A model generated the notes under the pieces. It made no database searches and was not told the DNA's origin. It worked only from the letters and a program-made list of their open reading frames with translations. Shown in pieces: positions 9,078 to 17,231 of a stretch of DNA of 64,000 nucleotides. The DNA lies in the NCBI GenBank assembly GCA_963824905.1, contig CAWGRH010000008.1, forward strand, positions 310,001-374,000. Reading direction: 5' to 3'. Numbering within the stretch: position 1 is the first letter of the stretch; every line of letters begins with the position of its first letter. This DNA is from JAJPKK01 sp963824905. GTDB lineage: Bacteria > Pseudomonadota > Alphaproteobacteria > Rhizobiales > Xanthobacteraceae. The position numbers and the translations under genes were made by a program.

Positions 9078-9482
9078 CTATCCGACTGTTCCTTCGTCCT
9101 TTCGATTGATATCGGTCTTCGCAAAATCCTCTCCCTTGAACACGAGAGGTTCTCCGCGAGAGACCGCGAGCGCATAGGAAAAGCAATCACCGTAGTTCAA
9201 TCCGGCGGCATGTCGCCCCTTGCCGTAGCGCCGCCACGCGCGGCGCGCCGCGTCGATCTGTTCGGCATCAACCGGGACAACCTCGGCCCCGACCTTGAGT
9301 AGCCAAAGATCGAACTCGCGACCACCTGCATCACCCAGGCGCGTTTCAAGCACGATCGCGGTTTCGAGCACGGTCGCCGCGGAGATCAAGCGGATGGGAT
9401 CGTCGGCGATCCGCAATTCGAGTTCCGCCGAGTCGGACTCATTGAGGGCGATCGCCACGATGGCCGATGTATCGAGCACCAT
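9078..9482 (-). CDS. vapC: PIN-domain ribonuclease toxin, VapC family
   Basis: Toxin of a type II toxin-antitoxin pair, 134 aa, expected to be a Mg-dependent endoribonuclease cutting tRNA or rRNA. The acidic PIN residues are all visible: Asp4 in MVLDTSAIVAI, a Glu in ISAATVLETAIV, Asp in LNYGDCFSYALA and Asp in FKGEDFAKTDI. The start overlaps the stop of the upstream antitoxin gene by one base (TAATG on the minus strand at 9484-9480), the usual coupling in vapBC operons. The last few residues past KTDI look poorly conserved. Confidence 0.92.
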   Translation of the reverse strand: MVLDTSAIVAIALNESDSAELELRIADDPIRLISAATVLETAIVLETRLGDAGGREFDLWLLKVGAEVVPVDAEQIDAARRAWRRYGKGRHAAGLNYGDCFSYALAVSRGEPLVFKGEDFAKTDINRKDEGTVG

Positions 9483-9736
9483 TAGCGCGGCAGCCCGTGC
9501 TCGTCATAGCCGAGGATCTGTTCTGCCGTCCGGTCATCGATGACCGGCATCGCGCTCCACCGCCGTCGGATTTCCGCCAATTCCTCCAACAAGAGAGCTT
9601 TCCGCGCATGACCGCCAACCCGGCGCAGTCGCTCCTCGATGGCGCGCCTGGTTGCCGTCGTAATGTTTTCGCCGGTGATCCGCGCGAGATCGCGGGCTAG
9701 CCGCTCGGTTTCCGGGTCCTTAATGCTCAGAGCCAT
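9482..9736 (-). CDS. vapB: VapB family antitoxin (PSK-type)
   Basis: Antitoxin of 84 aa that should bind and neutralise the VapC toxin and repress its own promoter. The N-terminal MALSIKDPETERLARDLA and ENITTATRRAIEERL match the ribbon-helix-helix-like PSK antitoxin family. The C-terminal part (RRWSAMPVIDDRTAEQILGY) resembles the toxin-binding tail. It is the first gene of the pair, overlapping vapC by one base, with a palindrome 26 bases upstream of its start (see separate entry). Confidence 0.9.
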   Translation of the reverse strand: MALSIKDPETERLARDLARITGENITTATRRAIEERLRRVGGHARKALLLEELAEIRRRWSAMPVIDDRTAEQILGYDEHGLPR

Positions 9737-9761
9737 CGCAGTGGTTCCTTGGTTCCTTTGC

Positions 9762-9776
9762 AGGTAGCTTCTACCT
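9762..9776. promoter_or_regulatory. candidate vapBC operator palindrome
   Basis: A perfect inverted repeat AGGTAG-CTT-CTACCT lies 26 bases upstream of the vapB start codon, in the expected promoter region. VapB proteins normally bind short palindromes here for autoregulation. The site is seen directly; its use as an operator is inference. Confidence 0.45.
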
Positions 9777-10133
9777 TAGATTTCGGCAAGAGGGGTTTGA
9801 GTGCGTATATGCGAAGGAATAAAGTCTCATAGACCGCCATCACTTTGTGCTGGCAAGACCTTAGAAAATGCGGGGAGGCGGTGAGGCTTCGGCCCTGGAA
9901 GCTCGTGGCGCTCGATGAGGAGCTATTGATCGTTCCGAAGCGTGATGTGGATTACTTCGTTGATTGGCTCGATATCGCTGCTTGACCATGGCGACGCGTC
10001 GTTGGGATGCCGTCCTCGACAACGAAAGGTTGTTCTAGGTAATTTTGCCTAGAAAAAGTGGATTGATGCCTTTAGGTCTTATGGGTCCATCGGCAGGCAA
10101 TCGCGATCTACTGCCCAAGGACCGCATTCGACG
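9777..10133. other. intergenic region between vapBC and hamA
   Basis: This AT-richer stretch lies between the divergent vapBC and hamAB operons. One short open frame on the plus strand (about 9881-9985, GTG start, beginning VRLRPWKLVALDEELLIV, ending at TGA) has protein-like composition but no recognised family and no start signal; it may be a gene remnant. The promoter of the defence operon should lie between about 9990 and 10120. Nothing like an integrase or tRNA is present. Confidence 0.4.
10033..10054. promoter_or_regulatory. inverted repeat upstream of the Hachiman operon
   Basis: Perfect seven-base arms TTCTAGG and CCTAGAA flank an eight-base AT-rich spacer (TAATTTTG), 79 bases before the hamA start. 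The spacing suits a dimeric regulator's operator, or a weak hairpin. No regulator gene is seen next to it apart from vapB. Confidence 0.4.
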
Positions 10134-10952
10134 ATGTCCGCCCCCGCTCATCTTGACTGGCTTGTTGACACGGGAGAGCGGCTGAAGTCCGCCGACGGCG
10201 TCGAGGTTGAAGTGTGGGAGCTTCAATATGGCGATGACCCGGCCGTGCTCTCGTCGTGGGCAAAACACTTCAGAGAGCACTATTGCGATGACGAAATGCT
10301 AGAAAAGCTGGTCGCAGGCACCGGCGAGACGCACGCGCAGTTCCTTCTCAACAAGAAATTTCCTGACGAGAAGGACCCACCCGGCCCGAGCATTCGTTCC
10401 GGAGATTTCGCAGAGATTCTCGTCGCCGATTACATCGAATACAAGCTCGGCTACTGGTGTCCGCGGCAACTTCGATATGATCAGAAGTGGAACCGCAACG
10501 AGTCGACCAAGGGCTGCGATGTGTTGGGGTTCCAGTTCATCAAGGAGGACGGCTTCGATCCAAACGATGAGCTGTTCGTTTTTGAATCCAAGGCATCCAT
10601 GTCCGGCAATAAGCTGCTGAATCGATTGCAAGACGCCGTGTCGGATTCTGGGAAGGACGCGTTGCGTGAGGCCACAACGTTGAACGCGCTCAAACAACGT
10701 TTCTATGAGCGAGGCGAGGAGGCCCCGGCGCTGAAAGTTCAGCGCTTCCAGAACATGGCCGATCGCCCGTTCAAGCGGGTAAGCGGGGCCGCCGCCGTGT
10801 TGAATTCGTCTCTGTATGACGGAACCTTGATTTCCCAAACGACAACGGCCGGGCACTTCAATGCCGCGAACCTCAAGCTCATTGTCATTCGCGGTGAAAC
10901 GTTGATGAAGCTGGTAAACGCGCTTTATGCGAGGGCTGCCGATGAGGCCTGA
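10134..10952 (+). CDS. hamA: Hachiman defence protein HamA (DUF1837 nuclease)
   Basis: HamA is the nuclease subunit of the Hachiman anti-phage system; with HamB it forms a complex that degrades DNA when HamB is activated. The 272-aa product matches the DUF1837 family. Its PD-(D/E)XK-type core is visible: Glu94 in SGDFAEILVADYIEYKLGYW, Asp129 in NESTKGCDVLGFQF, and Glu151-Ser-Lys153 in LFVFESKASMSG. The C-terminus (NLKLIVIRGETLMKLVNALY) also fits. The ATG at 10134 has no strong ribosome site, but no better in-frame start exists. The stop at 10950-10952 lies inside the start of hamB, so the two are translationally coupled. Base composition is visibly lower in GC than the flanking chromosome, as expected for a transferred defence cassette. 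Confidence 0.87.
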   Translation: MSAPAHLDWLVDTGERLKSADGVEVEVWELQYGDDPAVLSSWAKHFREHYCDDEMLEKLVAGTGETHAQFLLNKKFPDEKDPPGPSIRSGDFAEILVADYIEYKLGYWCPRQLRYDQKWNRNESTKGCDVLGFQFIKEDGFDPNDELFVFESKASMSGNKLLNRLQDAVSDSGKDALREATTLNALKQRFYERGEEAPALKVQRFQNMADRPFKRVSGAAAVLNSSLYDGTLISQTTTAGHFNAANLKLIVIRGETLMKLVNALYARAADEA

Positions 10953-13900
10953 AGCCAATGCGCAACGATTGCTTTCGGTCACGCGTGCCAAGGCAAAGAT
11001 GTACGAGTTTGATGTGCCGCTTGAGGGGCACATCGCATTACCGCAGCGCCCAGAGCTGCTGTTTTCACTCGCCGTCGGTCTTATAGGAGATGCGGCTGCC
11101 ACCATTGCGGCACACGATACGGTTGTCGCGCGCGAGGAAACCACCGACCAGGCGTTGCTCTTCGCTGCAACCTATTTTGAAGTCCTATATCGAAAGCCGG
11201 CTCAACGGCGAGGTATCGGTTGACTTTTCGGTGCTTGGAGCCGCGGCCTACTACTTGGCCGACAACCCGGGGAGCGCTGTGGTGGTCGCGCGCAATATGG
11301 AACCCCCGCCGATTGCGCTCGGCTCAGGCCTGGCGCTACTCGTCTACCGGCTTATTGTATCCAATTACGAGCCGATCGGACGGACTGTCTATGGCGTACA
11401 CCCCGATCGCGTGCTGGCGGCGACGTCAGCCTATCTCAGCGGTATGGACGGTGAAGACGATGCGCTGGCACTTATGCGGACTGTTCGCGCAGAAGCTTAT
11501 CGTAGCGGGGACGGCAGGGAACTGCTTTATGCAGACATCGCGACAGCAATCGTCCGTAAGAAGATAGACAATTCGGCCCGTGCGGTCTTGCCACACGCGT
11601 CGGACCTCTCGCTTGATCGCTGGCTGCCTGCGCTTGGTCGTCCTACGTTCCCGCGCGAACTGTGGCCGGCGCAACGCAGGATCTGCGCGGCAGGAGTGCT
11701 GCGAGGGGAATCGGCCATCATTCAGATGCCAACCAGCGCCGGAAAGACCCGCGCGACAGAATTGGTGCTTCGTAGCGGATTTCTAAGCGACCGAGCATCG
11801 CTCGCGGTCATCGTCTGCCCTTTTCGTTCGCTCTGCCACGACATTCGCGGGGATATGGCACGCGCCTTTTCTGGTGAGAATGTTGTGCTGAATGAGGCGA
11901 CCGATAGCTTTCAGCAGGACCTCGACGTCGAGGACCTGTGGCAAACGCGGACGATCCTTATCGTCACGCCGGAAAAATTTCTCTATCTGTTAAGAAGAAC
12001 TCCTGATCTCGCGCAGCACATTGGCCTTGTCATTTATGACGAAGGGCACCAATTCGATAGCGGTGCGCGCGGCGTGACCTACGAGCTTCTGCTAACTTCG
12101 CTCAAGCTGTCGCTGGCTGAGCAGACCCAGATCGTGCTGATCTCCGCCGTGATCGCGAATGCCCGCAATATTGCCGGTTGGCTGATCGATGACGAAGAAG
12201 CCGTTGTTGATGGGGCCGGTCTCATGCCGACCGCGCGGCGCGTGGCGTTCGCGAGCTGGCAAACCGCGCTGGGACGGCTCGAATATGTTAATCCACTCGA
12301 TCCAGATGACCTCGAGTTCTTCGTTCCTCGCGTTATCGATCGCATAAGCCTTCGTCTGCAGTCACGGGAGCGGACTCCAAGGTATTTTCCACAAGCAGAA
12401 GATGGCACGTCAGTTGGCCTCTATCTCGGGCTCAAGCTCGCTCCCAATGGAAGCGTGGCCGTCTTCTGCGGAAGGAAAGATACTGCGGTTAGGGTCTGTG
12501 AGATGGCCGTAGATTTATTTCGGCGGAGTGGTGCGTTCACGCCGCCAGCGGACCATTCCGATGCTGAAGAAGTCGAAAAACTGGCAGGATTGTTTGCGCG
12601 GCATCTCGGTGATGACGCCCCGGCAGCACAAGCAGCGCGCCTTGGAATCTTTCCACATCATGCCAGCGTTCCGAGCGGGTTGCGGCTCGCGGTAGAGTTC
12701 GGGATGAAGACCGGTGACATACGCTTTGTCGTGTGCACTTCGACGCTTGCCCAGGGGGTCAACCTCCCGATCCGGTATCTCATCGTGACCGGGGTCTATC
12801 AGGGCGGTGACCGCATGCTTGTGCGGGACTTTCACAATCTGATTGGGCGCGCTGGTCGTGCCGGCATGCACACCGAAGGCAGCATCATCTTTGCCGACAC
12901 CAGGGTCTTCGATAAGAGGCGCCAGGTCCGCGAAAGGTGGCGCTGGCGGACTGCGAAGGACTTGCTTAACGCCGCGAACTCCGAGCCATCCGGCAGCAGT
13001 GTATCCGCCATCTTCCAGCCCTTTGAATTCGGGCAGCCGACCAGAACCATCACGCTCAACATCGACTTGCTGCACACACTCGTTTTTAACGATGAGACGG
13101 CCGTTGATGCGACCGTGAATCAAGCTGTTGCGGCGAATCCGGGTCTCGATGCGCGCCGTTTTCGGCGATACCTCCAAGATCGAGTGCAGATCGTGCACGG
13201 TATTGGTTCGTTCCTGCTGGCTCACCTAGAGTTCACCGGACACGGCTTGGCGGAACGGGCGGTGCATCTGGCCAGAAATACGTTGGCCCACTATCTCGCC
13301 GATGAAGGCCGGCGGACACAGATCGAGACTGTTTTTAGGACCGTCGCCGAGCGCTTACTCGAGGGTGCGGCGACCGAAGAAATGCGCGCGACTCTGCGGC
13401 GATCGCCGTTGGCCCCTACCACGGTCAATACTCTCAAGACGTGGCTGGAGACCAATCGGACGGCGCTTACCCAAGCGCTTGAGGCCGGTACCCTCCTTTC
13501 GTCGCTCACAGATGTGATGCTGCGGTTTAGCCGCAGCACGACCATAACGGCTTTGTCCGACAGAGCTGTTATGCCGCTGATCATCGAGAATTGGGTGGGT
13601 GGTGCGTCGTTTCATGCCATCCTTCAGCTGCTCCTCGAAAGGGACATCCGCATAGGCGGGACTAATCGTCACCCGACGGTGGAGGATGCCGTTGCCATCT
13701 GCGAGAGCGGGCTCGGATACGAGGGAGCCATGATCCTCGCCACTATTGCCGATCTTGCCGAAGCCGAGGAGGGAGAATTGCCAGCGGCACTTATACTGCT
13801 TCAGCGCCAGATCAAGTCTGGCCTGACGTCGCTTGCGGCCCTTGGCTTCTTTGAAGCAGGGTTTGCCGACCGGGTCGTCGCGCAATCCTTGGCCGCCAGG

Positions 13901-14026
13901 TTCCCGGACGTTTCGGATCGGCAGTCCGCGCGGCTCGCGGTCCGTAATACCAATGCACAGGCACGGGAGATCGTGGGGCAGTACCCTAGATATTTCGTAT
14001 CGATCCTTGATGAGTTCCTGGTTTGA
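10942..14026 (+). CDS. hamB: Hachiman defence helicase HamB, interrupted by a +1 frameshift near 11183
   Basis: HamB is the SF2 (Ski2-like) helicase that senses DNA and licenses HamA. The reading begins at ATG 10942, eleven bases inside hamA, in one frame (EANAQRLLSVTRAKAKMYEF) up to ATYFE. It then continues in the next frame (YIESRLNGEVSVDFSVLG) to the stop at 14026. Removing one base near 11183 joins these into about 1027 aa with a natural FEAYIESRLN junction. Helicase motifs are intact: Walker A MPTSAGKT at about 11725-11748, DEGH at 12038-12049, SAVIANA (motif III), CTSTLAQGVNLP (motif V), and HNLIGRAGRAG (motif VI, about 12830-12865). As written, only a truncated N-terminus or an internal start could be made; a sequencing indel is the likelier explanation. 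Confidence 0.85.
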
Positions 14027-14348
14027 GAACGAGTTCGCTCGCCCCGTCCTGGGTTCGGCGTTTTCATTTCTCTATTTTTTCGCCACTTTCAAATGTTGCC
14101 AGATTTCGATGACTCGTGAGGGCAGTCAGCGTCGGGTCGCCCGGGGAGGAGAGCTGGGGCGAAGCAGAGGATGCCAAGAAGCAAGAGGCCTGCGGGGCCG
14201 TGCAACTCGGTCATGGCGCGTCGGCCAGGATCGGCTTCCCAGGCATTCGCGGAGCGGCGGCGACCGAGCCGCACTTGTGGAGCTGCGGTCACCGGATGCA
14301 TATATCGCTGACAGCCGCCGTGACCGCGGCCCGCATGGACGAACTCGC
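14027..14348. other. intergenic region between hamB and dusA
   Basis: These 322 bases form the right edge of the defence block. There is no convincing coding sequence, no clear rho-independent terminator after hamB, and no obvious direct repeat recognised as an attachment site. The composition returns to high GC by about 14100. The dusA promoter and leader should lie at its right end. Confidence 0.4.
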
Positions 14349-15344
14349 GTGCCCATCCCCGCCCACCGCTTCTGCGTCGCTCCGATGATGGAGTGGACCG
14401 ACCGTCACTGCCGGTATTTCCACCGGCGGCTGACGCGGCGGGCGCTGCTCTATACCGAGATGATCACCACTGCCGCAGTGCTGCATGGCGACCGCGCGCG
14501 GCTGTTGCGCTATGACGCCGAGGAGCATCCGCTTGCGGTGCAGCTCGGCGGATCGGACCCGGCTGCGCTCGCGTCCTGCGCGCGCATCTGCGCCGATTTC
14601 GGGTTCGACGAGATCAATCTCAATGTCGGCTGCCCGTCTGACCGCGTGCAGGACGGCCGCTTCGGCGCCTGCCTGATGGCCGAGCCGGCGCTGGTCGGCG
14701 AGGGCGTCGCCGCCATGAAGGCCGCGGTCGCGATCCCCGTCACGGTCAAGTGCCGCATCGGCATCGACGACCAGGACCCCGAAGAGGCTCTCGATGCGCT
14801 CGCCGATGCCGTGATCGGCGCCGGCGTCGATGCCCTGATCGTGCACGCCCGCAAGGCGTGGCTGCAGGGCCTGTCGCCGCGCGAGAACCGCGAGGTACCG
14901 CCGCTCGACTACGCCCGCGTCTATCGCCTGAAAGAGCGCCACCCCGGGCTCCCGATCATTCTCAATGGCGGCATCGACACGCTCGCTCAGGCGCGAGCGC
15001 ATCTCTCCCGCGTCGACGGTGTGATGATGGGACGCGCCGCCTACAGGGAGCCGTGGCGGCTTCTGGAAGTGGACTCGCTTTGGGATGAGGTTTCGCCGGT
15101 TACCTCGGCGCGCGAGGCGGCCCAAGCGATGCTGCCCTACATCGAGCGTCAGCTTGCCGAAGGTGTGCGGCTCAATTCGATCGTCCGCCACATGCTCGGC
15201 CTGTTCACTGGCGTTGCCGGCGCGCGCGCGTTCCGCCGTCATCTCGCGACCGCCGCGGTGCGGCCAGGTGCCGGCTGCGAGGTCCTCGAAGAGGCGCTGT
15301 CGTTCGTCGCCGGCGCGCCGTTTGCCGCGAGCGCCGCGGCCTGA
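14349..15344 (+). CDS. dusA: tRNA-dihydrouridine synthase A
   Basis: FMN-dependent enzyme that reduces uridine to dihydrouridine in the D-loop of tRNA (DusA type, U20/U20a). The 331-aa reading shows FCVAPMMEWTDRH (FMN-binding start), EHPLAVQLGGSDP, the catalytic cysteine in INLNVGCPSDRVQ, VIHARKAWLQGLSP-type sequence and VDGVMMGRAAYREPW. It starts with GTG at 14349, because the conserved N-terminus begins right after it and the next ATGs (14385, 14388) would remove part of the FMN site. The frame is open far upstream but that part is the shadow of hamB. DusA genes are known integration targets for genomic islands, relevant to the defence block immediately upstream. Confidence 0.92.
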   Translation: MPIPAHRFCVAPMMEWTDRHCRYFHRRLTRRALLYTEMITTAAVLHGDRARLLRYDAEEHPLAVQLGGSDPAALASCARICADFGFDEINLNVGCPSDRVQDGRFGACLMAEPALVGEGVAAMKAAVAIPVTVKCRIGIDDQDPEEALDALADAVIGAGVDALIVHARKAWLQGLSPRENREVPPLDYARVYRLKERHPGLPIILNGGIDTLAQARAHLSRVDGVMMGRAAYREPWRLLEVDSLWDEVSPVTSAREAAQAMLPYIERQLAEGVRLNSIVRHMLGLFTGVAGARAFRRHLATAAVRPGAGCEVLEEALSFVAGAPFAASAAA

Positions 15345-15373
15345 ATGGCGATGTCTTCTGAGGGAGCGGTCTG

Positions 15374-16201
15374 ATGTTCGGGGTGCCGGCGGGTGAGCTC
15401 GCGGTGCTCGCCGCGGCGATCGCCGGCGGCGGCGTGCTTACCGGGCTGCTGGCGGGATTGTTCGGGATCGGCGGGGGCGGCGTCATCGTCCCCGTGCTTT
15501 ACGAGGTGTTTCGGGCGCTCGGGGTGTCCGAGGACGTGCGCATGCAGCTCTGCATCGGCACGTCGCTCGCGATCATCGTGCCGACCACGTTTCGCTCCTA
15601 CTTCGCGCACCGGGCCGAAGGCGTCGGCCTCCACGACGTGGTGCGGATGTGGACCATTCCGGCGGTCGTCGGTGTGGCGACCGGCGCGGCGATCGCCGCG
15701 GTCGCGCCCGGCGCCGTGTTCAAGGCGGCGTTCGCCGTCATCGCCGGCACGATCGCGGCGAAGCTCCTGTTCGGCCGCGACAGCTGGAAGCTCGGCGACG
15801 AGCTGCCCGGCCGCGGGCCGATGCTCGGCTACGGCTATCTCGTCGGCCTGTGCTCGTCGCTGATGGGCGTCTCCGGCGGCTCGGTTTCAAACATGATCCT
15901 GACGCTCTACGGCAAGACCATCCACACCGCGGTCGCGACCTCCGCCGGCCTCGGGGTGCCAATCGCGGTCGCCGGCACGATCGGCTTCATGCTGGCCGGG
16001 CTGCCGCACCAGGCAGAGCTGCCGCCGTTTTCAATCGGTTACGTCTCGGTGCTCGGTTTCGTGCTGATGGCACCGATCTCGAGCTTCGTCGCCGGCTACG
16101 GGGCGCGGCTCGCCCACGCCACTCCGAAGCGGCGCCTCGAGATCATCTTCGGGCTGTTCCTGGCCACGATGTCGGTGCGGTTTCTCGTGAGCCTGTTTTG
16201 A
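15374..16201 (+). CDS. sulfite exporter TauE/SafE family permease
   Basis: Integral inner-membrane protein of 275 aa with about eight hydrophobic segments and the glycine-rich family signature GLLAGLFGIGGGGVIVP near the start, repeated in looser form as GYLVGLCSSLMGVSGGSVSN in the second half. TauE/SafE proteins are thought to export sulfite or sulfoacetate-type anions. It follows dusA by 29 bases and could share its transcript. A strong hairpin follows its stop. Confidence 0.88.
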   Translation: MFGVPAGELAVLAAAIAGGGVLTGLLAGLFGIGGGGVIVPVLYEVFRALGVSEDVRMQLCIGTSLAIIVPTTFRSYFAHRAEGVGLHDVVRMWTIPAVVGVATGAAIAAVAPGAVFKAAFAVIAGTIAAKLLFGRDSWKLGDELPGRGPMLGYGYLVGLCSSLMGVSGGSVSNMILTLYGKTIHTAVATSAGLGVPIAVAGTIGFMLAGLPHQAELPPFSIGYVSVLGFVLMAPISSFVAGYGARLAHATPKRRLEIIFGLFLATMSVRFLVSLF

Positions 16202-16222
16202 GGCGCCGACAGGCCGCAAAAC

Positions 16223-16246
16223 AGGGCAGGCGGAACCGCCTGCCCT
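16223..16246. terminator. bidirectional hairpin terminator between convergent genes
   Basis: A perfect 11-base inverted repeat, AGGGCAGGCGG-AA-CCGCCTGCCCT, lies between the stop of the TauE-like gene (16201) and the stop of the convergent DUF5666-like gene (16266). It lacks a long T run, as often in high-GC genomes. Confidence 0.7.
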
Positions 16247-16265
16247 GACGTCGATTGCCGTCACA

Positions 16266-16898
16266 TCATTGCGGCGGGGGGATTTCCTTCTCGACCTGGA
16301 TCGCGCCGACATCGAGAGAGCCGTCGGGCAGCTTCGGCGCACCGGCGACGAATACCTTCAGGCCCGGCTTGAGGTCCGCCTTGGTGCCGGGGACCGTGGT
16401 GGCGATAATGGTCTTCGGTGTCACGAGAAGCTTCTTCTCCTCGTCCGGCTTGCCCTGGACCTTGTACTTCACCGTCAGCATCTGGCCGTCGACGCCGGCA
16501 ACCGACGTCTGCATCGCGCCGTTCGTCATCCTGCTGTTCGGCATCAGGTCCCAATTGTCGCTGTGAAACGAGTTGAAGGGCTGCCCGGCGGGGAAGATGC
16601 GCAGCTCATAGGCCTCGAGCGTTCCATCGGGTCGTGGGCGCGAAGTGATGGCGACGTTGGTATCGGCCTTGACGTCGGTGAGAGCAGCCTTGACGACGCC
16701 GCCGACGCGGACATCGTCCTTGAGCTTGAGCTTGAGCTCGGCTCCATCCCGCGCTTTCACCGAAAGGACGTTGCCGTCGAGACTCTCGATCGTGCCGCGG
16801 ACGCGAACGTTCTGCGCCTGTGCCTGCGCCGCCACCGAGCTCATCATGAATGTCGCGGCGAACGCCGCAACGACGCAAACCTGTGATCTGATCCTCAT
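16266..16898 (-). CDS. DUF5666-like exported protein
   Basis: A 210-aa protein with a clear Sec signal peptide (residues 1-28, ending VAAQAQAQ). The mature part is a small-barrel-like beta-rich domain of the DUF5666/OB type: VRVRGTIESLDGNVLSVKA, then ADTNVAITSRPRPDGTLEA and a second copy-like stretch VDGQMLTVKYKVQGK. Function is not known; members are often found as periplasmic or surface proteins. It reads convergently to the TauE-like gene. Confidence 0.75.
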   Translation of the reverse strand: MRIRSQVCVVAAFAATFMMSSVAAQAQAQNVRVRGTIESLDGNVLSVKARDGAELKLKLKDDVRVGGVVKAALTDVKADTNVAITSRPRPDGTLEAYELRIFPAGQPFNSFHSDNWDLMPNSRMTNGAMQTSVAGVDGQMLTVKYKVQGKPDEEKKLLVTPKTIIATTVPGTKADLKPGLKVFVAGAPKLPDGSLDVGAIQVEKEIPPPQ

Positions 16899-17231
16899 GC
16901 CGTTTCTCCCTTATCCAAGGTGCGCACGCTCGAAGCCTGCACACCCATAGTAGCTGCTTCTATCGCATCGAGACCAAGGCGGCCAGCGGGGCCGTGGCCT
17001 CTGCATGCCGGACAGGGCGTTCCTGACCCTTGATGGCCCCAGTTCTTCATCCCCCGCGAGGTCCGCTCGTTCGGGCGGTGCCGAGGTCAACGGGCGCGCC
17101 CGGTGGGCGACCAATGACCCGAAGCCACGGGCTCGCTTGAAAAAACTTGCGCCCGTCCGCCCGCAGCTAATCCATCGTTAAGCCAATAGAAATATAGAAT
17201 TTTATGAACAATTTCTTCTTGGGAAAAAACA
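16899..17231. other. intergenic region upstream of polysaccharide deacetylase
   Basis: 333 bases between divergent genes. The right half becomes AT-rich (around 17165-17230) and should contain the promoter of the deacetylase gene. No gene or stable RNA was recognised. Confidence 0.35.

Noticed and set aside
13833..14348. Upstream extension of the dusA frame
   Set aside because: It overlaps hamB in another frame and has no similarity to dusA; the conserved N-terminus starts at GTG 14349.
9777..14348. Integrase, tRNA or attachment site for a mobile element
   Set aside because: None is visible; no tRNA-like T-arm and no recombinase motifs were found around the defence genes.
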